Notes under the pieces: generated by a model
The model's database searches: none
Told to the model about the DNA's origin: nothing
What the model saw: only the letters and a program-made list of their open reading frames with translations
Virus record (IMG/VR): IMGVR_UViG_3300036801_000098
Location: 1-21,915 of that record
Source of the DNA: a virus
Length of the DNA stretch: 21,915 bases
Reading direction: 5' to 3' (one strand)
Position numbers and translations under genes: made by a program
Shown: one piece after another, positions 1-8,391 of the stretch
Layout: the number at the start of each line of letters is the position of its first letter
Numbering within the stretch: position 1 is the first letter of the stretch

Positions 1-404
1 CGCCCATTGCCTCCAGACGCGATGTGCGCCCCGCAGAATCCTGTGTCACTCGTCGCCGCGATAACCGTGAATCCAGTGATTCTCCAAGCTGTCTGGGAAG
101 CAGAAGTGACGTTTATAAGATACATAAACCCGTTGCAGGTTTTATTGGGTTCGTCGTCTATGATCACCGTCTGCCCAATGCCCTGTCCTTGAAGGGTTAT
201 GGCATGGCTCATGTTGAGCGTCGAAGTCCAACTATTCGATCCACCGATGGTTGTCGATGTACAGGTGGGGATGATGACCGTATCGCCATCGACGGAAATA
301 GCGTTTTGCGCGGACACGTCCGCATAGGAACACGATGCCGCTGTGCGCGTCGTGGCGAAACAGGAGGGCGCGATCAGCAACAGAAGAAAAGTTAGTTTTC
401 TCAT
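1..404 (-). CDS. Secreted parallel beta-helix-like protein, 3' end cut by window edge
   Basis: The start is ATG at 404-402, overlapping the stop of the upstream gene as ATGA, so the two are translationally coupled. The reading frame is open to base 1, giving 134 residues with the C-terminus outside the window. Residues 1-18 (MRKLTFLLLLIAPSCFA) form a signal peptide with a basic start, a Leu-rich core and a small-residue cleavage site. The mature part has the pattern of a right-handed beta-helix: DGDTVIIP, then ITLQGQGIGQTVI, then alternating hydrophobic strands with Cys pairs. Such folds occur in pectate-lyase-like enzymes and in phage tailspikes. No catalytic residues can be assigned from this fragment. 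It is the last visible member of a run of five signal-peptide genes. I am confident that it is a real exported protein, less so about its role as depolymerase, spike or secreted enzyme. Confidence 0.7.
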   Translation of the reverse strand, partial: MRKLTFLLLLIAPSCFATTRTAASCSYADVSAQNAISVDGDTVIIPTCTSTTIGGSNSWTSTLNMSHAITLQGQGIGQTVIIDDEPNKTCNGFMYLINVTSASQTAWRITGFTVIAATSDTGFCGAHIASGGNG

Positions 405-2536
405 TGCAGCCACAAGGCATTCCCTGCCGTTATTGACGTGATTGCATCCCCGTAATTCGCTTGCTCCCCGCCGCACGTTGCTCCGGGCAGCACCGTGTAG
501 TAAGCATCACAGGGACGCGAGCAAACTCCAGCCTCTTGTCCGTCATAGGCGTTGTCTGAAAGAGACACGAGTCCCTGATTGACGTTTTGGAAATCTTCTG
601 TCACCCAGAAGTTCAGACCAACCGCCTGAATCGTGTTGTTGAAGCTGGGTATCGTGAAAAGGTCGTTCGCTTCATCAAACCATCCCTGACCGCGCGCTGC
701 TTGGCTTGGGTAATTGATGGCGCCAGTGGGCTTACAGGAATAGTCCGAGTCAATGTTTGCAGGCATCACATTGAACATCGTGAAGGGCTTATTCCCTATG
801 TACTGCGTGTGATATTGAAGGCGGGCAAGCCATTCAGTCTGAGAACTAGCTAGGATGTGCTGGAATCCGCCTGTAAAGAATCCATCCACGTAGGGGGCTT
901 CTCCTGCGTCGAACTTGCTGAAAGCTGAGACTCCGTAGCTGCCTGTCACGTCCAGGCCGAAGTAAGGGAGATGTGAGCCGGCCGCAACTAAATTAGTGCG
1001 CATCGTCTGAAAGTATTCAGCGGCAAGCTGAGACACCCAATTATCGAGGTCCGCTCCAAGGTTCGCGTTTGCATTCGGCGCACCGAAGCCGCCACCGCCA
1101 TTCTTGCAAGCCGTATAAATCGCATAGCTGGGATTCGGCCCTTCCAGGCACCATGAGTTCGTTCCCACCCAAGAAGTATTTGCTCCGCTCTCATCCATGA
1201 GCCCGGTGCCGCCCTGCATCCATCCGCCATACTGGTAGCTGATGGTGATAGGCGTAGTATTTGCCGGTGGGCTTACGAAATTGATCGTTACCGCGCCCGT
1301 CGTGTAATTGATTGTGCTGGTCGCCGGCGTGATGAGGTTTGCTACCGAGCTCCCCAGCGTGCCTGTGTTTGCTGTGCTAGTGAAACAGAGCACGGCGGGA
1401 GAAACATGAACCCAGGGGCAATCCCCCATCTGATCCACGCCACCGACAAATATTTGAATGCTGAAAGGGTCTATATTCCCGTGCGCCGCGGTGTGGGTAA
1501 ATGTTGTGGTGGTGCCGTCGCCCGTGCCGAACGATTCAGCCGTTACCTGCGTGGCGGTTGAATCGAACGTGGTGTAGGTCGAACCCCACGCCGTATTGAG
1601 TGCTCCAATCGTCGTGTACTTCTGCTTCAGGTAATCGCGCAAGCTGCATGGTGCTGAGATCGAACAAGTCGTTACCGGATTAAGTGCCTGTGTCTTGGAA
1701 AAGTTCTGCGTAATCGTATAAACCAGTTTCTTATTTCCGATGTCCGTTCCGCTGTTGTAGGTCTGCACGGGTGAAGTCAGCAGTGTAGTCCAAGCTGGAT
1801 TCGGCGCTGTTTTACCGGTGACGAAATCGGGCGTCGCCCCCGCCCCCGAGAAGAAGTCAGAATCGTCCGTCAGGACATAGGCTACCCAAGGACTGTTAGT
1901 TCGTATTGCCGTAGTGCCTGGATTGGTATGATCTGCGAGTTCTGCCGCCCACACGGTTGACAGACCCGGATCAAACACGTCGAACAAGGCGGCGCCGCGA
2001 TAGCCTTTCCAGTTGGAGTTCGTCGCTACAATGGAATCCTTGATCGCGCTCGTGATGAAGTTACCCACGTTCTGATAGGCATTCTCCGCTGGTTTCGATT
2101 CGATGATGTAGGGTAGAGGAATAGGCTGTGTATGCCCAGGCCACACGCAGCTCGAGCAGGTTGCCAGAGGTTGAGCAAAGCCCACGGAATCCTGCCCTAC
2201 AGAATTGAATCCCCAATGCGTGACTCGCTTCAGCGTTTGCCACACCCAATTGAAGTTGGCGTCTCCGTACTTCGTGAGAATTATGGGAAAGAGATTGTTT
2301 CCACCCGTGCATGGGCTAGGAGTCGGATTCGGCGGAGTTCCAATCCCTATGCTCATGGAAATAAAGCCATGCCCAAGGGGAGTGCAGAACCACCATTTAT
2401 TGCCGATCTGCTCAACGTGGAAGTAAGGCAGCGTCACCGCGCAGGTCACGTCTGTCCTGCCGCCGTAGATGTCCAGCGTAGGCAGGGCGTGAGCCGCAGG
2501 CGCGACGAGCAAGAGAAGAATGGCTAGACGCTTCAA
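401..2536 (-). CDS. Secreted glycoside-hydrolase-like protein with an inserted phage tail-type beta domain
   Basis: I chose TTG at 2536-2534 as start: it overlaps the previous stop (TTGA), has AAGGGAAA just upstream, and gives MKRLAILLLLVAPAAHA, a clean signal peptide, at residue 1. The product is 711 aa. Residues 45-65 (NKWWFCTPLGHGFISMSIG), 107-113 (HWGFNSVG) and 185-190 (FDVFDP) resemble the N-terminal half of the TIM barrel in GH42/GH50 (agarase-like) hydrolases, as does SLRDYLKQKYTTIGALNTAW at 298-317. Where relatives carry an acidic catalytic pair there is YVLTDDSDFF (220-229), so the acid/base residue is uncertain. Residues about 335-437 (GTGDGTTTTFTHT, then INYTTGAVTINF, then TPITISY) match a beta module common in phage tail proteins. 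Many Cys pairs (CSSC, CSRPC) suit an oxidising compartment. The likely role is cleavage of a surface polysaccharide, but this is inferred. Confidence 0.65.
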   Translation of the reverse strand: MKRLAILLLLVAPAAHALPTLDIYGGRTDVTCAVTLPYFHVEQIGNKWWFCTPLGHGFISMSIGIGTPPNPTPSPCTGGNNLFPIILTKYGDANFNWVWQTLKRVTHWGFNSVGQDSVGFAQPLATCSSCVWPGHTQPIPLPYIIESKPAENAYQNVGNFITSAIKDSIVATNSNWKGYRGAALFDVFDPGLSTVWAAELADHTNPGTTAIRTNSPWVAYVLTDDSDFFSGAGATPDFVTGKTAPNPAWTTLLTSPVQTYNSGTDIGNKKLVYTITQNFSKTQALNPVTTCSISAPCSLRDYLKQKYTTIGALNTAWGSTYTTFDSTATQVTAESFGTGDGTTTTFTHTAAHGNIDPFSIQIFVGGVDQMGDCPWVHVSPAVLCFTSTANTGTLGSSVANLITPATSTINYTTGAVTINFVSPPANTTPITISYQYGGWMQGGTGLMDESGANTSWVGTNSWCLEGPNPSYAIYTACKNGGGGFGAPNANANLGADLDNWVSQLAAEYFQTMRTNLVAAGSHLPYFGLDVTGSYGVSAFSKFDAGEAPYVDGFFTGGFQHILASSQTEWLARLQYHTQYIGNKPFTMFNVMPANIDSDYSCKPTGAINYPSQAARGQGWFDEANDLFTIPSFNNTIQAVGLNFWVTEDFQNVNQGLVSLSDNAYDGQEAGVCSRPCDAYYTVLPGATCGGEQANYGDAITSITAGNALWLQ

Positions 2537-3375
2537 AATAGTTTCCCTTTGGGGCCGCGCCGGTTGGATGCAGCAGGGTCTGAAATCAATGTTATTCCCA
2601 CTTGATTTTGGGCGAGTCCTGCGGGGCTTTGGTGAAAAGACCAAACTTTAGAAGTCGTAACGACAACCGCTACCGATTCAATAGCGGTCGCGGTGGTCGA
2701 TTGATTGTCGGAACCTTGCGCCGGAATTGCGTCAAACACAAAGCAAGTTGATGGGCAACCTGTGACGCTACCAGGAGCAAGCACCGGATTGCTGCCGCTG
2801 ATAGTTACGGCTGTCGAGAAAACATACTCAGAAGCGCTCGCGAGAGTCCCAGAAAGAGCGGTGATAAATGGATCGCCACTGCAACACGCCGAATCCGTGG
2901 TACTTGCGTCAAGACAAGAACTTTGGTGAATATTAGAGACTTCCTGGGCATAGGTTGCTGTGATTCCAGCCATCGAAGCGCCCATATCCAGCGTGATCTG
3001 AATTGCGTTTGTAGGGCTTGTTATATCCCCGCCACAAGCATAGAAAATTCCGGTGAAGTATCCTGGGGGGGCAAAGACAGAGTTTTGAATTGAACCTGCC
3101 TTGTGCCAGGTGATTGTTGCTCCGGTGACGGAGATGTTGCCAGTAGCGCGATCGGTTGATCCGGCTTGTTGGTGATAAGCCAGAATGAGCGCATTAGTCG
3201 CGGTGTAATCCGATGTGCAGCCAGTAGAGCCGCCAGAACTTCCAATCGTGATGATGTAATTCTGCTTCGCAGCTCCCCCGTTCACGCTCTTGCAGGTCTG
3301 AATATTCGCGGGCGTGACGGCGCGTACAGGCAGCGCGCAGAATAGCAGGGCGAGAAGTAGTTTTATTGGTCGCAT
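2533..3375 (-). CDS. Secreted 280-aa beta-rich protein, function unknown
   Basis: ATG is at 3375-3373, overlapping the upstream gene's end by 13 nt. Residues 1-19 (MRPIKLLLALLFCALPVRA) are a signal peptide. The mature protein is rich in Ser, Thr, Gly and Ala, with repeated short hydrophobic strands (IQITLDMG, ITATYAQEV, YVFSTAVTISG). It resembles the beta-sandwich proteins seen in soil-bacterial and phage secreted adhesin-like proteins. There are several Cys residues, including SACCSGD and GCPSTCF, probably disulfide bonded. The last residues (NRRGPKGKLF) are basic, and the stop overlaps the TTG start of the hydrolase-like gene, implying coupled expression. I do not recognise a named family. 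Given the neighbours it may be an accessory or binding partner of the hydrolase or fibres. Confidence 0.65.
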   Translation of the reverse strand: MRPIKLLLALLFCALPVRAVTPANIQTCKSVNGGAAKQNYIITIGSSGGSTGCTSDYTATNALILAYHQQAGSTDRATGNISVTGATITWHKAGSIQNSVFAPPGYFTGIFYACGGDITSPTNAIQITLDMGASMAGITATYAQEVSNIHQSSCLDASTTDSACCSGDPFITALSGTLASASEYVFSTAVTISGSNPVLAPGSVTGCPSTCFVFDAIPAQGSDNQSTTATAIESVAVVVTTSKVWSFHQSPAGLAQNQVGITLISDPAASNRRGPKGKLF

Positions 3376-6326
3376 TCGAGTGTCGCCGAAACAAACTTGG
3401 CCGTTGCAACAGTCGAGACATTCATCGCAATTATGTCGTTGGCTGTAACCGTAGTTGTCGTGAAATCGCTCACCGTCGTTGAATGAATTGCCGTGCCGCT
3501 GGAAATCGCTACGCCGCTCGTGTTTATGGAATTGCTCACGGTCGGGATCGCGGTCCCTGTCGCAATCTTCCAGAACTTGATGGTGATCGTGCCTGCGTCA
3601 ATCAGGATGTTGTAGGCCGAAATGGTGCAGGCGAAGGGCACCGTCATGTAGTCGGTTGCTGTCGAGCCTGCCGTGATTGAGTTCGCGCTGCCAGGATCGC
3701 CGTAGGAGAAGACGAGGCCACGAGTCCGCACATTGGCTGTCACGGTGATATTCGGGGTCGTTCCACCGCTTGACGCTGCTCCGCTTGAGCCTGTTACTGC
3801 CGTGACAAATCCACCGGCACTGGCTCCGACCGCATCAGGCGACAGGATCGTCGTTGCTACTACCGCTGGGGCCGTGACAGTGGATTCAGCGAGGAATGTC
3901 TGGGTTCCAGTTGGCTGTACCGTCGAACCAGTGTCATCCACATCGCCCGCAACCGTCGCGGATGGAATCAGCCAATGGCCCGCCGTAGTGTTGTTGGTGG
4001 GAATGACGTTGCAATGAGCCGCCCAGCAAATCGTGGCTGGATTTCCAACCGTTACTGTGCCGAGTGCTACACCTAAAACACCTTGCGTCGTATTCGTGGC
4101 GCATATCTGCGCTTTGTTGGTTCCTGATCGGCAAGCCAACTTATTCGCCGTCACGCCGCCTGTATCGACTGTCCACTGGTCGTAATTGCCGGATGTGATC
4201 GTGTTGAGGCCGTTGGGAGTTTGCGTGGGACTTGTGCCGGTATCGGTGACGCTGGAATCTAGCGGTGCCACGCCCGCACCGCCGCCCTTCGTGAGCTTGT
4301 TAGCACTGAGAGCGCCTGACGTGGCGAGTTGCGAAGTGCTGGAGAAATAGGGGATGCCGCCCGAGGTTCCGGTTGTGGTCAAGCCTAGAGTGCCGGAAGT
4401 TGTCACGGGCGAGCCCGTCACGCCGAAGATGCTTGCCGCGGGAACTGATAGCCCTATGCTTGTTACTGAGCCGCCTCCGCCCGTTCCTGTTATGGATTGA
4501 CACCCGAAAGTATGGGTGGAATTGTCGTAGGAAGTGGCATGGGTTGAATCGCCGCAGCTTGATCCACCATTTATTTGTTTCCAGGCACTCGTATTTAGCG
4601 CCGTCGAAGTTAAGAGATAGTCCGGTCCGGCTGCATTCGTCGTAATCGCGAGAGTTCCGCTAGTTGTAATCGGAGAGCCCGAGACAGCAAATCCACCTGG
4701 AACCGTCTGGGCTACGCTTGCGACGCTTCCCCCACCACCGCCAGCCCCGCTGATGACTCCGCAATTCGCGTAGTAATTCGCGTTGTCCGAATAAAGGAAG
4801 CAGTAGTTTCCTGCTGGGACATCGAGAGTCGCACTCCCGTTGACTGTGCTAACCGTCGGTGTGACGGTGACGGTTCCCGATCCCTGTGCGTTCGTTAGAA
4901 CCATCGTGAAGCTATTGGCAAAGCCTGCCGATCCCGCTTGCGACAAAGCAACTGCCGTTGCACCCGATGCGGCGGTGTAGCGCACATCGCTCACGCGATC
5001 GGTCGATAGAATCGTGTCGCTATTCCCTGTCACCGTGCGCACTGGAACACCCAAAGTGCAATTGCCTAGTGTCGTGGGTGTCTGGAAGCAAATCACATCG
5101 TTGGTCGCGGGCGTTGTGAACGTGACGGGAATCGTTTGTATGCCGCAGACGTTTGGCATGAGATTCGTCCCGCACAAATCCTGTGCCAGCTTGATGAATC
5201 CTTCCTGCGAAGTAGAGGCTTCAGGGCACTCGAGCGAAATGTCCGATGTGGGCACACCGTTGTCGGTTTGGAAGAAACAATTCAGGAAGTTGGCCTGCGC
5301 TGCGGGAGTTGTGTTGCTGAAATTGTCGAGTGTTCCCGCGACTGTCACGCCACCTACCTGAATTGTTTGCCCCGAACCGTTTGGTCCGCCCTGCACATCG
5401 GAGATAAACACGTCAACGGTAGCGTTCGTTCCCGGCCCAGCGTTGACGTTCTGGGCGATCCCAAGCTGTTGCACGCCAGTCGGGCAGATTGCCCCCGCAT
5501 CGTGACCCTGTGCATTTGCCGAAGAGGCCACGATGCAATCATTCACGACGGACGTATTGTCGAGAGTTATCGGGCAGCTTCCGATTTTGCAAAGCATCGA
5601 CGTTCCGCTTGTCCCGCCCCCCGCATAGACGACGCCTACGATCTTCGTAGTCTGCGCGGCGGGTAGGTTGATGCAGTTTCCGTTCGCATCGCGTGTCACT
5701 AGCAATCCATCCGCTGTGCCACTGGCACTGTTCTGGCATAGGAACAGAACCAACGGCTGCGATGTCGGATTCGCGTTCTGAATGATCCCGTTCGCCAATA
5801 GAGTCGGAGCATTGCCTATGTCCGTCGGGTCGGTAAACATCGCATAGTTGTTGGCTGTTCCGGCGCCATTTATTCCACCGCCAGGAGGGGGAATAAAACC
5901 GGTCGAGGAAAATGTGCTCGCTGCCGATGCGGTGATTGCCGCCTGGACGGTTCCCCCTCCATAGGAAGAAACACGCGCGCGAATCACATAGACTGACGAC
6001 ACGTTGAATCGCCAGGCGCCGTTTGCTGTCGCGGAGCTCACTGCGCCAGTGCCCGCTACTGGCGTTCCGGTGATGGCCGTGAACGGTGAACCACTCGGTC
6101 CCGAACCTGTGCTCGCTTCGAATTGCACGGTCGCCGTCCACGTTCCCGAAAGTTGGATAACCGATGAAGCTGCATCCTTCGGGACGTTCACAAAAAGACA
6201 GGCGTTCGCCGTAGTGCAGGCGCCGGTGTCCTGCGCCGTGAGGTTTGCGGTCGCAGGAACTTGTTGTGCGGCTGCCGGCACGACGAGGAATGCCAGAAAC
6301 GCTGCGAGAAGCCACAGCCTTTTCAT
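3363..6326 (-). CDS. Large fibre-like protein with Sec signal peptide (987 aa)
   Basis: The start is ATG at 6326-6324, because GGAGG lies 5 nt upstream and the residues that follow (MKRLWLLAAFLAFLVVPAAA) make a signal peptide; an in-frame ATG at 6338 is a weaker choice. Residues about 25-115 are a beta module with QDTGACTTANACLFVNVP and SSVIQLSGTWTATVQFE, shared with the next gene upstream. The centre carries fibre-type repeats: VSGSPITTSGTLAIT near residue 550 and VTGSPVTTSGTLGLTTTG near residue 630, a pattern common in phage tail fibres. The final ~125 residues (from RGLVFSYGDPGSAN to ECDQ) look like a compact receptor-binding tip with strands and Thr/Ser loops. The oddity is the signal peptide, since ordinary tail fibres fold in the cytoplasm. 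Fibre/adhesin identity is fairly secure; attachment to a virion is not shown. Confidence 0.7.
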   Translation of the reverse strand: MKRLWLLAAFLAFLVVPAAAQQVPATANLTAQDTGACTTANACLFVNVPKDAASSVIQLSGTWTATVQFEASTGSGPSGSPFTAITGTPVAGTGAVSSATANGAWRFNVSSVYVIRARVSSYGGGTVQAAITASAASTFSSTGFIPPPGGGINGAGTANNYAMFTDPTDIGNAPTLLANGIIQNANPTSQPLVLFLCQNSASGTADGLLVTRDANGNCINLPAAQTTKIVGVVYAGGGTSGTSMLCKIGSCPITLDNTSVVNDCIVASSANAQGHDAGAICPTGVQQLGIAQNVNAGPGTNATVDVFISDVQGGPNGSGQTIQVGGVTVAGTLDNFSNTTPAAQANFLNCFFQTDNGVPTSDISLECPEASTSQEGFIKLAQDLCGTNLMPNVCGIQTIPVTFTTPATNDVICFQTPTTLGNCTLGVPVRTVTGNSDTILSTDRVSDVRYTAASGATAVALSQAGSAGFANSFTMVLTNAQGSGTVTVTPTVSTVNGSATLDVPAGNYCFLYSDNANYYANCGVISGAGGGGGSVASVAQTVPGGFAVSGSPITTSGTLAITTNAAGPDYLLTSTALNTSAWKQINGGSSCGDSTHATSYDNSTHTFGCQSITGTGGGGSVTSIGLSVPAASIFGVTGSPVTTSGTLGLTTTGTSGGIPYFSSTSQLATSGALSANKLTKGGGAGVAPLDSSVTDTGTSPTQTPNGLNTITSGNYDQWTVDTGGVTANKLACRSGTNKAQICATNTTQGVLGVALGTVTVGNPATICWAAHCNVIPTNNTTAGHWLIPSATVAGDVDDTGSTVQPTGTQTFLAESTVTAPAVVATTILSPDAVGASAGGFVTAVTGSSGAASSGGTTPNITVTANVRTRGLVFSYGDPGSANSITAGSTATDYMTVPFACTISAYNILIDAGTITIKFWKIATGTAIPTVSNSINTSGVAISSGTAIHSTTVSDFTTTTVTANDIIAMNVSTVATAKFVSATLECDQ

Positions 6327-6337
6327 CGGTGCCTCCA

Positions 6338-7918
6338 TCAGTTCGCTGTCGGAATGCAGTGATAATCGAATGTGACAGTTCCCGAAACTTTGACAGTTAT
6401 CGTTAGCGTCGTCGTGGCTGGAGTCACCCAATAGACGCCCACTGCGGTGGGATCGCTCGTTGGCGTGGCAGTGCAAACCGGAGCCGCGAGCGTATATGGT
6501 GTAGAAAATGTCACTGAACAGGTGGTCGAGGATGAAACCGCGCAGGTGCCCGCTGAGATAATGTTTGCATCGCTTAAACCCGTATAATTGAAGGAATGAA
6601 CAGGCAGTAACGCCTGATACGCTCCAAAGCCGGTTGCTCCGTCTATGATTGCGGCATACGCCTTGCTGTTGGTATCCGCTCCCGCCGTTCCATAAAGTGT
6701 TTTGATAGTGCCACCCGAAGTGCGCGGGTGGTACACGATGGATTGAGCAAGCGAACCATTGGCGGTCAACACCGGATTCAAAGTTATGCACGCCCCTACG
6801 TTCGCAGCGCTTCCGTCGCTCGTCGCGGCCGTGTCGCAACTAACCCCCGAAGTCCAAAAGTAAGGCCCACCAGAAACCGCCACTGGTTTGCTGATTTTTA
6901 TGGCAGGCATGTTGCCAGAGGCGGAGGCGTTTACTGTCGGTTGCGCCGTCCAACCCCCAGCTATGTCTAGTGCTGTCCCTTGGTCTGCGGTATTTTGAAT
7001 ATTCAGGTCAACCTCATCGCTTTGCACAAAAGAGGCTGCATGCCCGGAAAGAGTCTCAGCCAATGAATTGACACCCCAACATTTCACGCCGGTAACTGTG
7101 CAAACTCCTTGGAAATATCCGCCGACGCCGTTCGTGCTCGTGGAAGATACATTCGCGTAACCCGCTACCGCAGTGGCCTGCGTCGCTGTTGAACCCGCCC
7201 CGATCGTCACGCATCCGGTGATGCCTTCTGTGTCGGCCGTGCCGGTTCGGTTGAAAACAAGCCATTCGGTTGAAGGACTGCAACTATTGAGATTCCCGGC
7301 GACGATCGGCCCGTTTACTCCGGGCGTTGTGTTCGTAAAAACTCCGGTGGCAGTGAGCGACCAGGGCAGATGAGAACCGAATGCCGTCGTGGGCGTGGCT
7401 GCGGGATTACCGATCAGATCGAGGGTGTAATCGCTCGCGACTGCCACCACCGCACCCGTTCGTCCAAATACGCTGGAAACTGCTCCCCCGGAGGAGCTTG
7501 CGCCTGTTCCGGAGGAGCCCGTTGAAAGTGTTATCGCTGCAACTATTGGTCCGCTTGAAAAGGCAGAACATCTGACGCGAATCTGCGCGAGGCCCGAAGC
7601 CGTCACGCGCCACGAACCGACTGCGGTTGCAGAAGTGACAGCCGTACCACCGGCGAGCGGGGTAGCCGAAACCGCTACGAATGTGCCCCCTACGCTGGTG
7701 GTCCCTTCGAATTGAAGCGTGCCCGTGAAGGTTCCGGTGAGTTGGATCACCGACGCGGCCGCGCTGCCTGGGACGTTGACGGTGAGGCAAGCACCGGCGG
7801 TGGTGCAGGCGCCAGAATCGGAAGCTGTCAGATTGGCCGTGTTGGGAATGGTCTGAGCCCGGATGTGTGGCGTAAGCCCAAGCCCGAGGAGCAAAAGAAA
7901 AACCGCTATTTTCCTCAT
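6338..7918 (-). CDS. Fibre-like protein with Sec signal peptide (526 aa)
   Basis: ATG at 7918-7916 has a strong AGGAGGT site about 7 nt upstream. Residues 1-22 (MRKIAVFLLLLGLGLTPHIRAQ) form a signal peptide. Residues about 23-118 are a beta module with SDSGACTTAGACLTVNVP and SVIQLTGTFTGTLQFEG, clearly paralogous to the module in the next gene downstream. A Gly/Ser linker follows, then SSVFGRTGAVVAVASDYTLD, a motif that often precedes the shaft of phage fibres. The rest is Thr/Ser/Ala-rich beta sequence with scattered Cys. The end (LTITVKVSGTVTFDYHCIP) resembles the terminal strands of phage-encoded fibre tips. It is the first gene after the inserted HNH gene and its stop shares one base with the alternative ATG of the next gene, so it belongs to the same operon. 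Confidence 0.7.
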   Translation of the reverse strand: MRKIAVFLLLLGLGLTPHIRAQTIPNTANLTASDSGACTTAGACLTVNVPGSAAASVIQLTGTFTGTLQFEGTTSVGGTFVAVSATPLAGGTAVTSATAVGSWRVTASGLAQIRVRCSAFSSGPIVAAITLSTGSSGTGASSSGGAVSSVFGRTGAVVAVASDYTLDLIGNPAATPTTAFGSHLPWSLTATGVFTNTTPGVNGPIVAGNLNSCSPSTEWLVFNRTGTADTEGITGCVTIGAGSTATQATAVAGYANVSSTSTNGVGGYFQGVCTVTGVKCWGVNSLAETLSGHAASFVQSDEVDLNIQNTADQGTALDIAGGWTAQPTVNASASGNMPAIKISKPVAVSGGPYFWTSGVSCDTAATSDGSAANVGACITLNPVLTANGSLAQSIVYHPRTSGGTIKTLYGTAGADTNSKAYAAIIDGATGFGAYQALLPVHSFNYTGLSDANIISAGTCAVSSSTTCSVTFSTPYTLAAPVCTATPTSDPTAVGVYWVTPATTTLTITVKVSGTVTFDYHCIPTAN

Positions 7919-7950
7919 TCTTGACCTCCTAGATGTGTTAGTGTGGGAGT

Positions 7951-8391
7951 GTGAGAATAACTAAGCCTTGTCTCAAGTGCGGTACTGAATTTAGAAGTCA
8001 AGCCTCGAAGAATAGACAGTTCTGTTCCCTTCGATGCGCCTATGCTGCGCGACCGCCTGCTTCTCTCTTCTGCAAATGCGGCGCTCCGCGGAGAAAGAGC
8101 GGGATGGATTGCCTTGCCTGCCACACCGCCCATAACAACTTGACGCGCAAAAGATGGGCCGATTTCACGCCAGAAGAGAAAGTAAAGCTGGGTGCGAGAG
8201 CCCATGCGAGCATGGCCCTCAAGCGCGGGCAGATCACAAGAAGGCGCTGCCAGATTTGCAGTTCTCCGAAGTCCCAAATGCATCATCCCGATTACTCCAA
8301 GCATCTTGAAATCGTCTGGCTCTGCCGGACACACCATCTGGATGTTCACCGGGGCCTGATTGCGCCCCCGGATGTTATTGTGGTACGTTAG
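7951..8391 (+). CDS. HNH homing-type endonuclease
   Basis: The start is GTG at 7951 with GGGAG just upstream; an in-frame stop at 7939 rules out a longer form. The 146-aa product begins with zinc-finger-like cysteines (CLKCGTEF, FCSLRC, FCKCG, CLAC). It ends with a treble-clef HNH nuclease core: CQIC near residue 110, then MHHPDYSKHLEIVWLC and RTHHLDVH. The paired HH, the central Asn-less HPDYSK stretch and the final HH are typical of free-standing phage HNH enzymes, which nick or cut DNA to spread themselves. It lies on the opposite strand to all structural genes, and its stop overlaps the capsid gene's stop by four bases. It therefore probably entered as a mobile intron-less homing gene. 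The target site is unknown, possibly the flanking capsid/fibre junction. Confidence 0.85.
   Translation: MRITKPCLKCGTEFRSQASKNRQFCSLRCAYAARPPASLFCKCGAPRRKSGMDCLACHTAHNNLTRKRWADFTPEEKVKLGARAHASMALKRGQITRRRCQICSSPKSQMHHPDYSKHLEIVWLCRTHHLDVHRGLIAPPDVIVVR

Noticed and set aside
7915-8349. A 144-residue frame antisense to the HNH gene
   Set aside because: The HNH frame carries clear zinc-finger and HNH motifs; the antisense frame has none.
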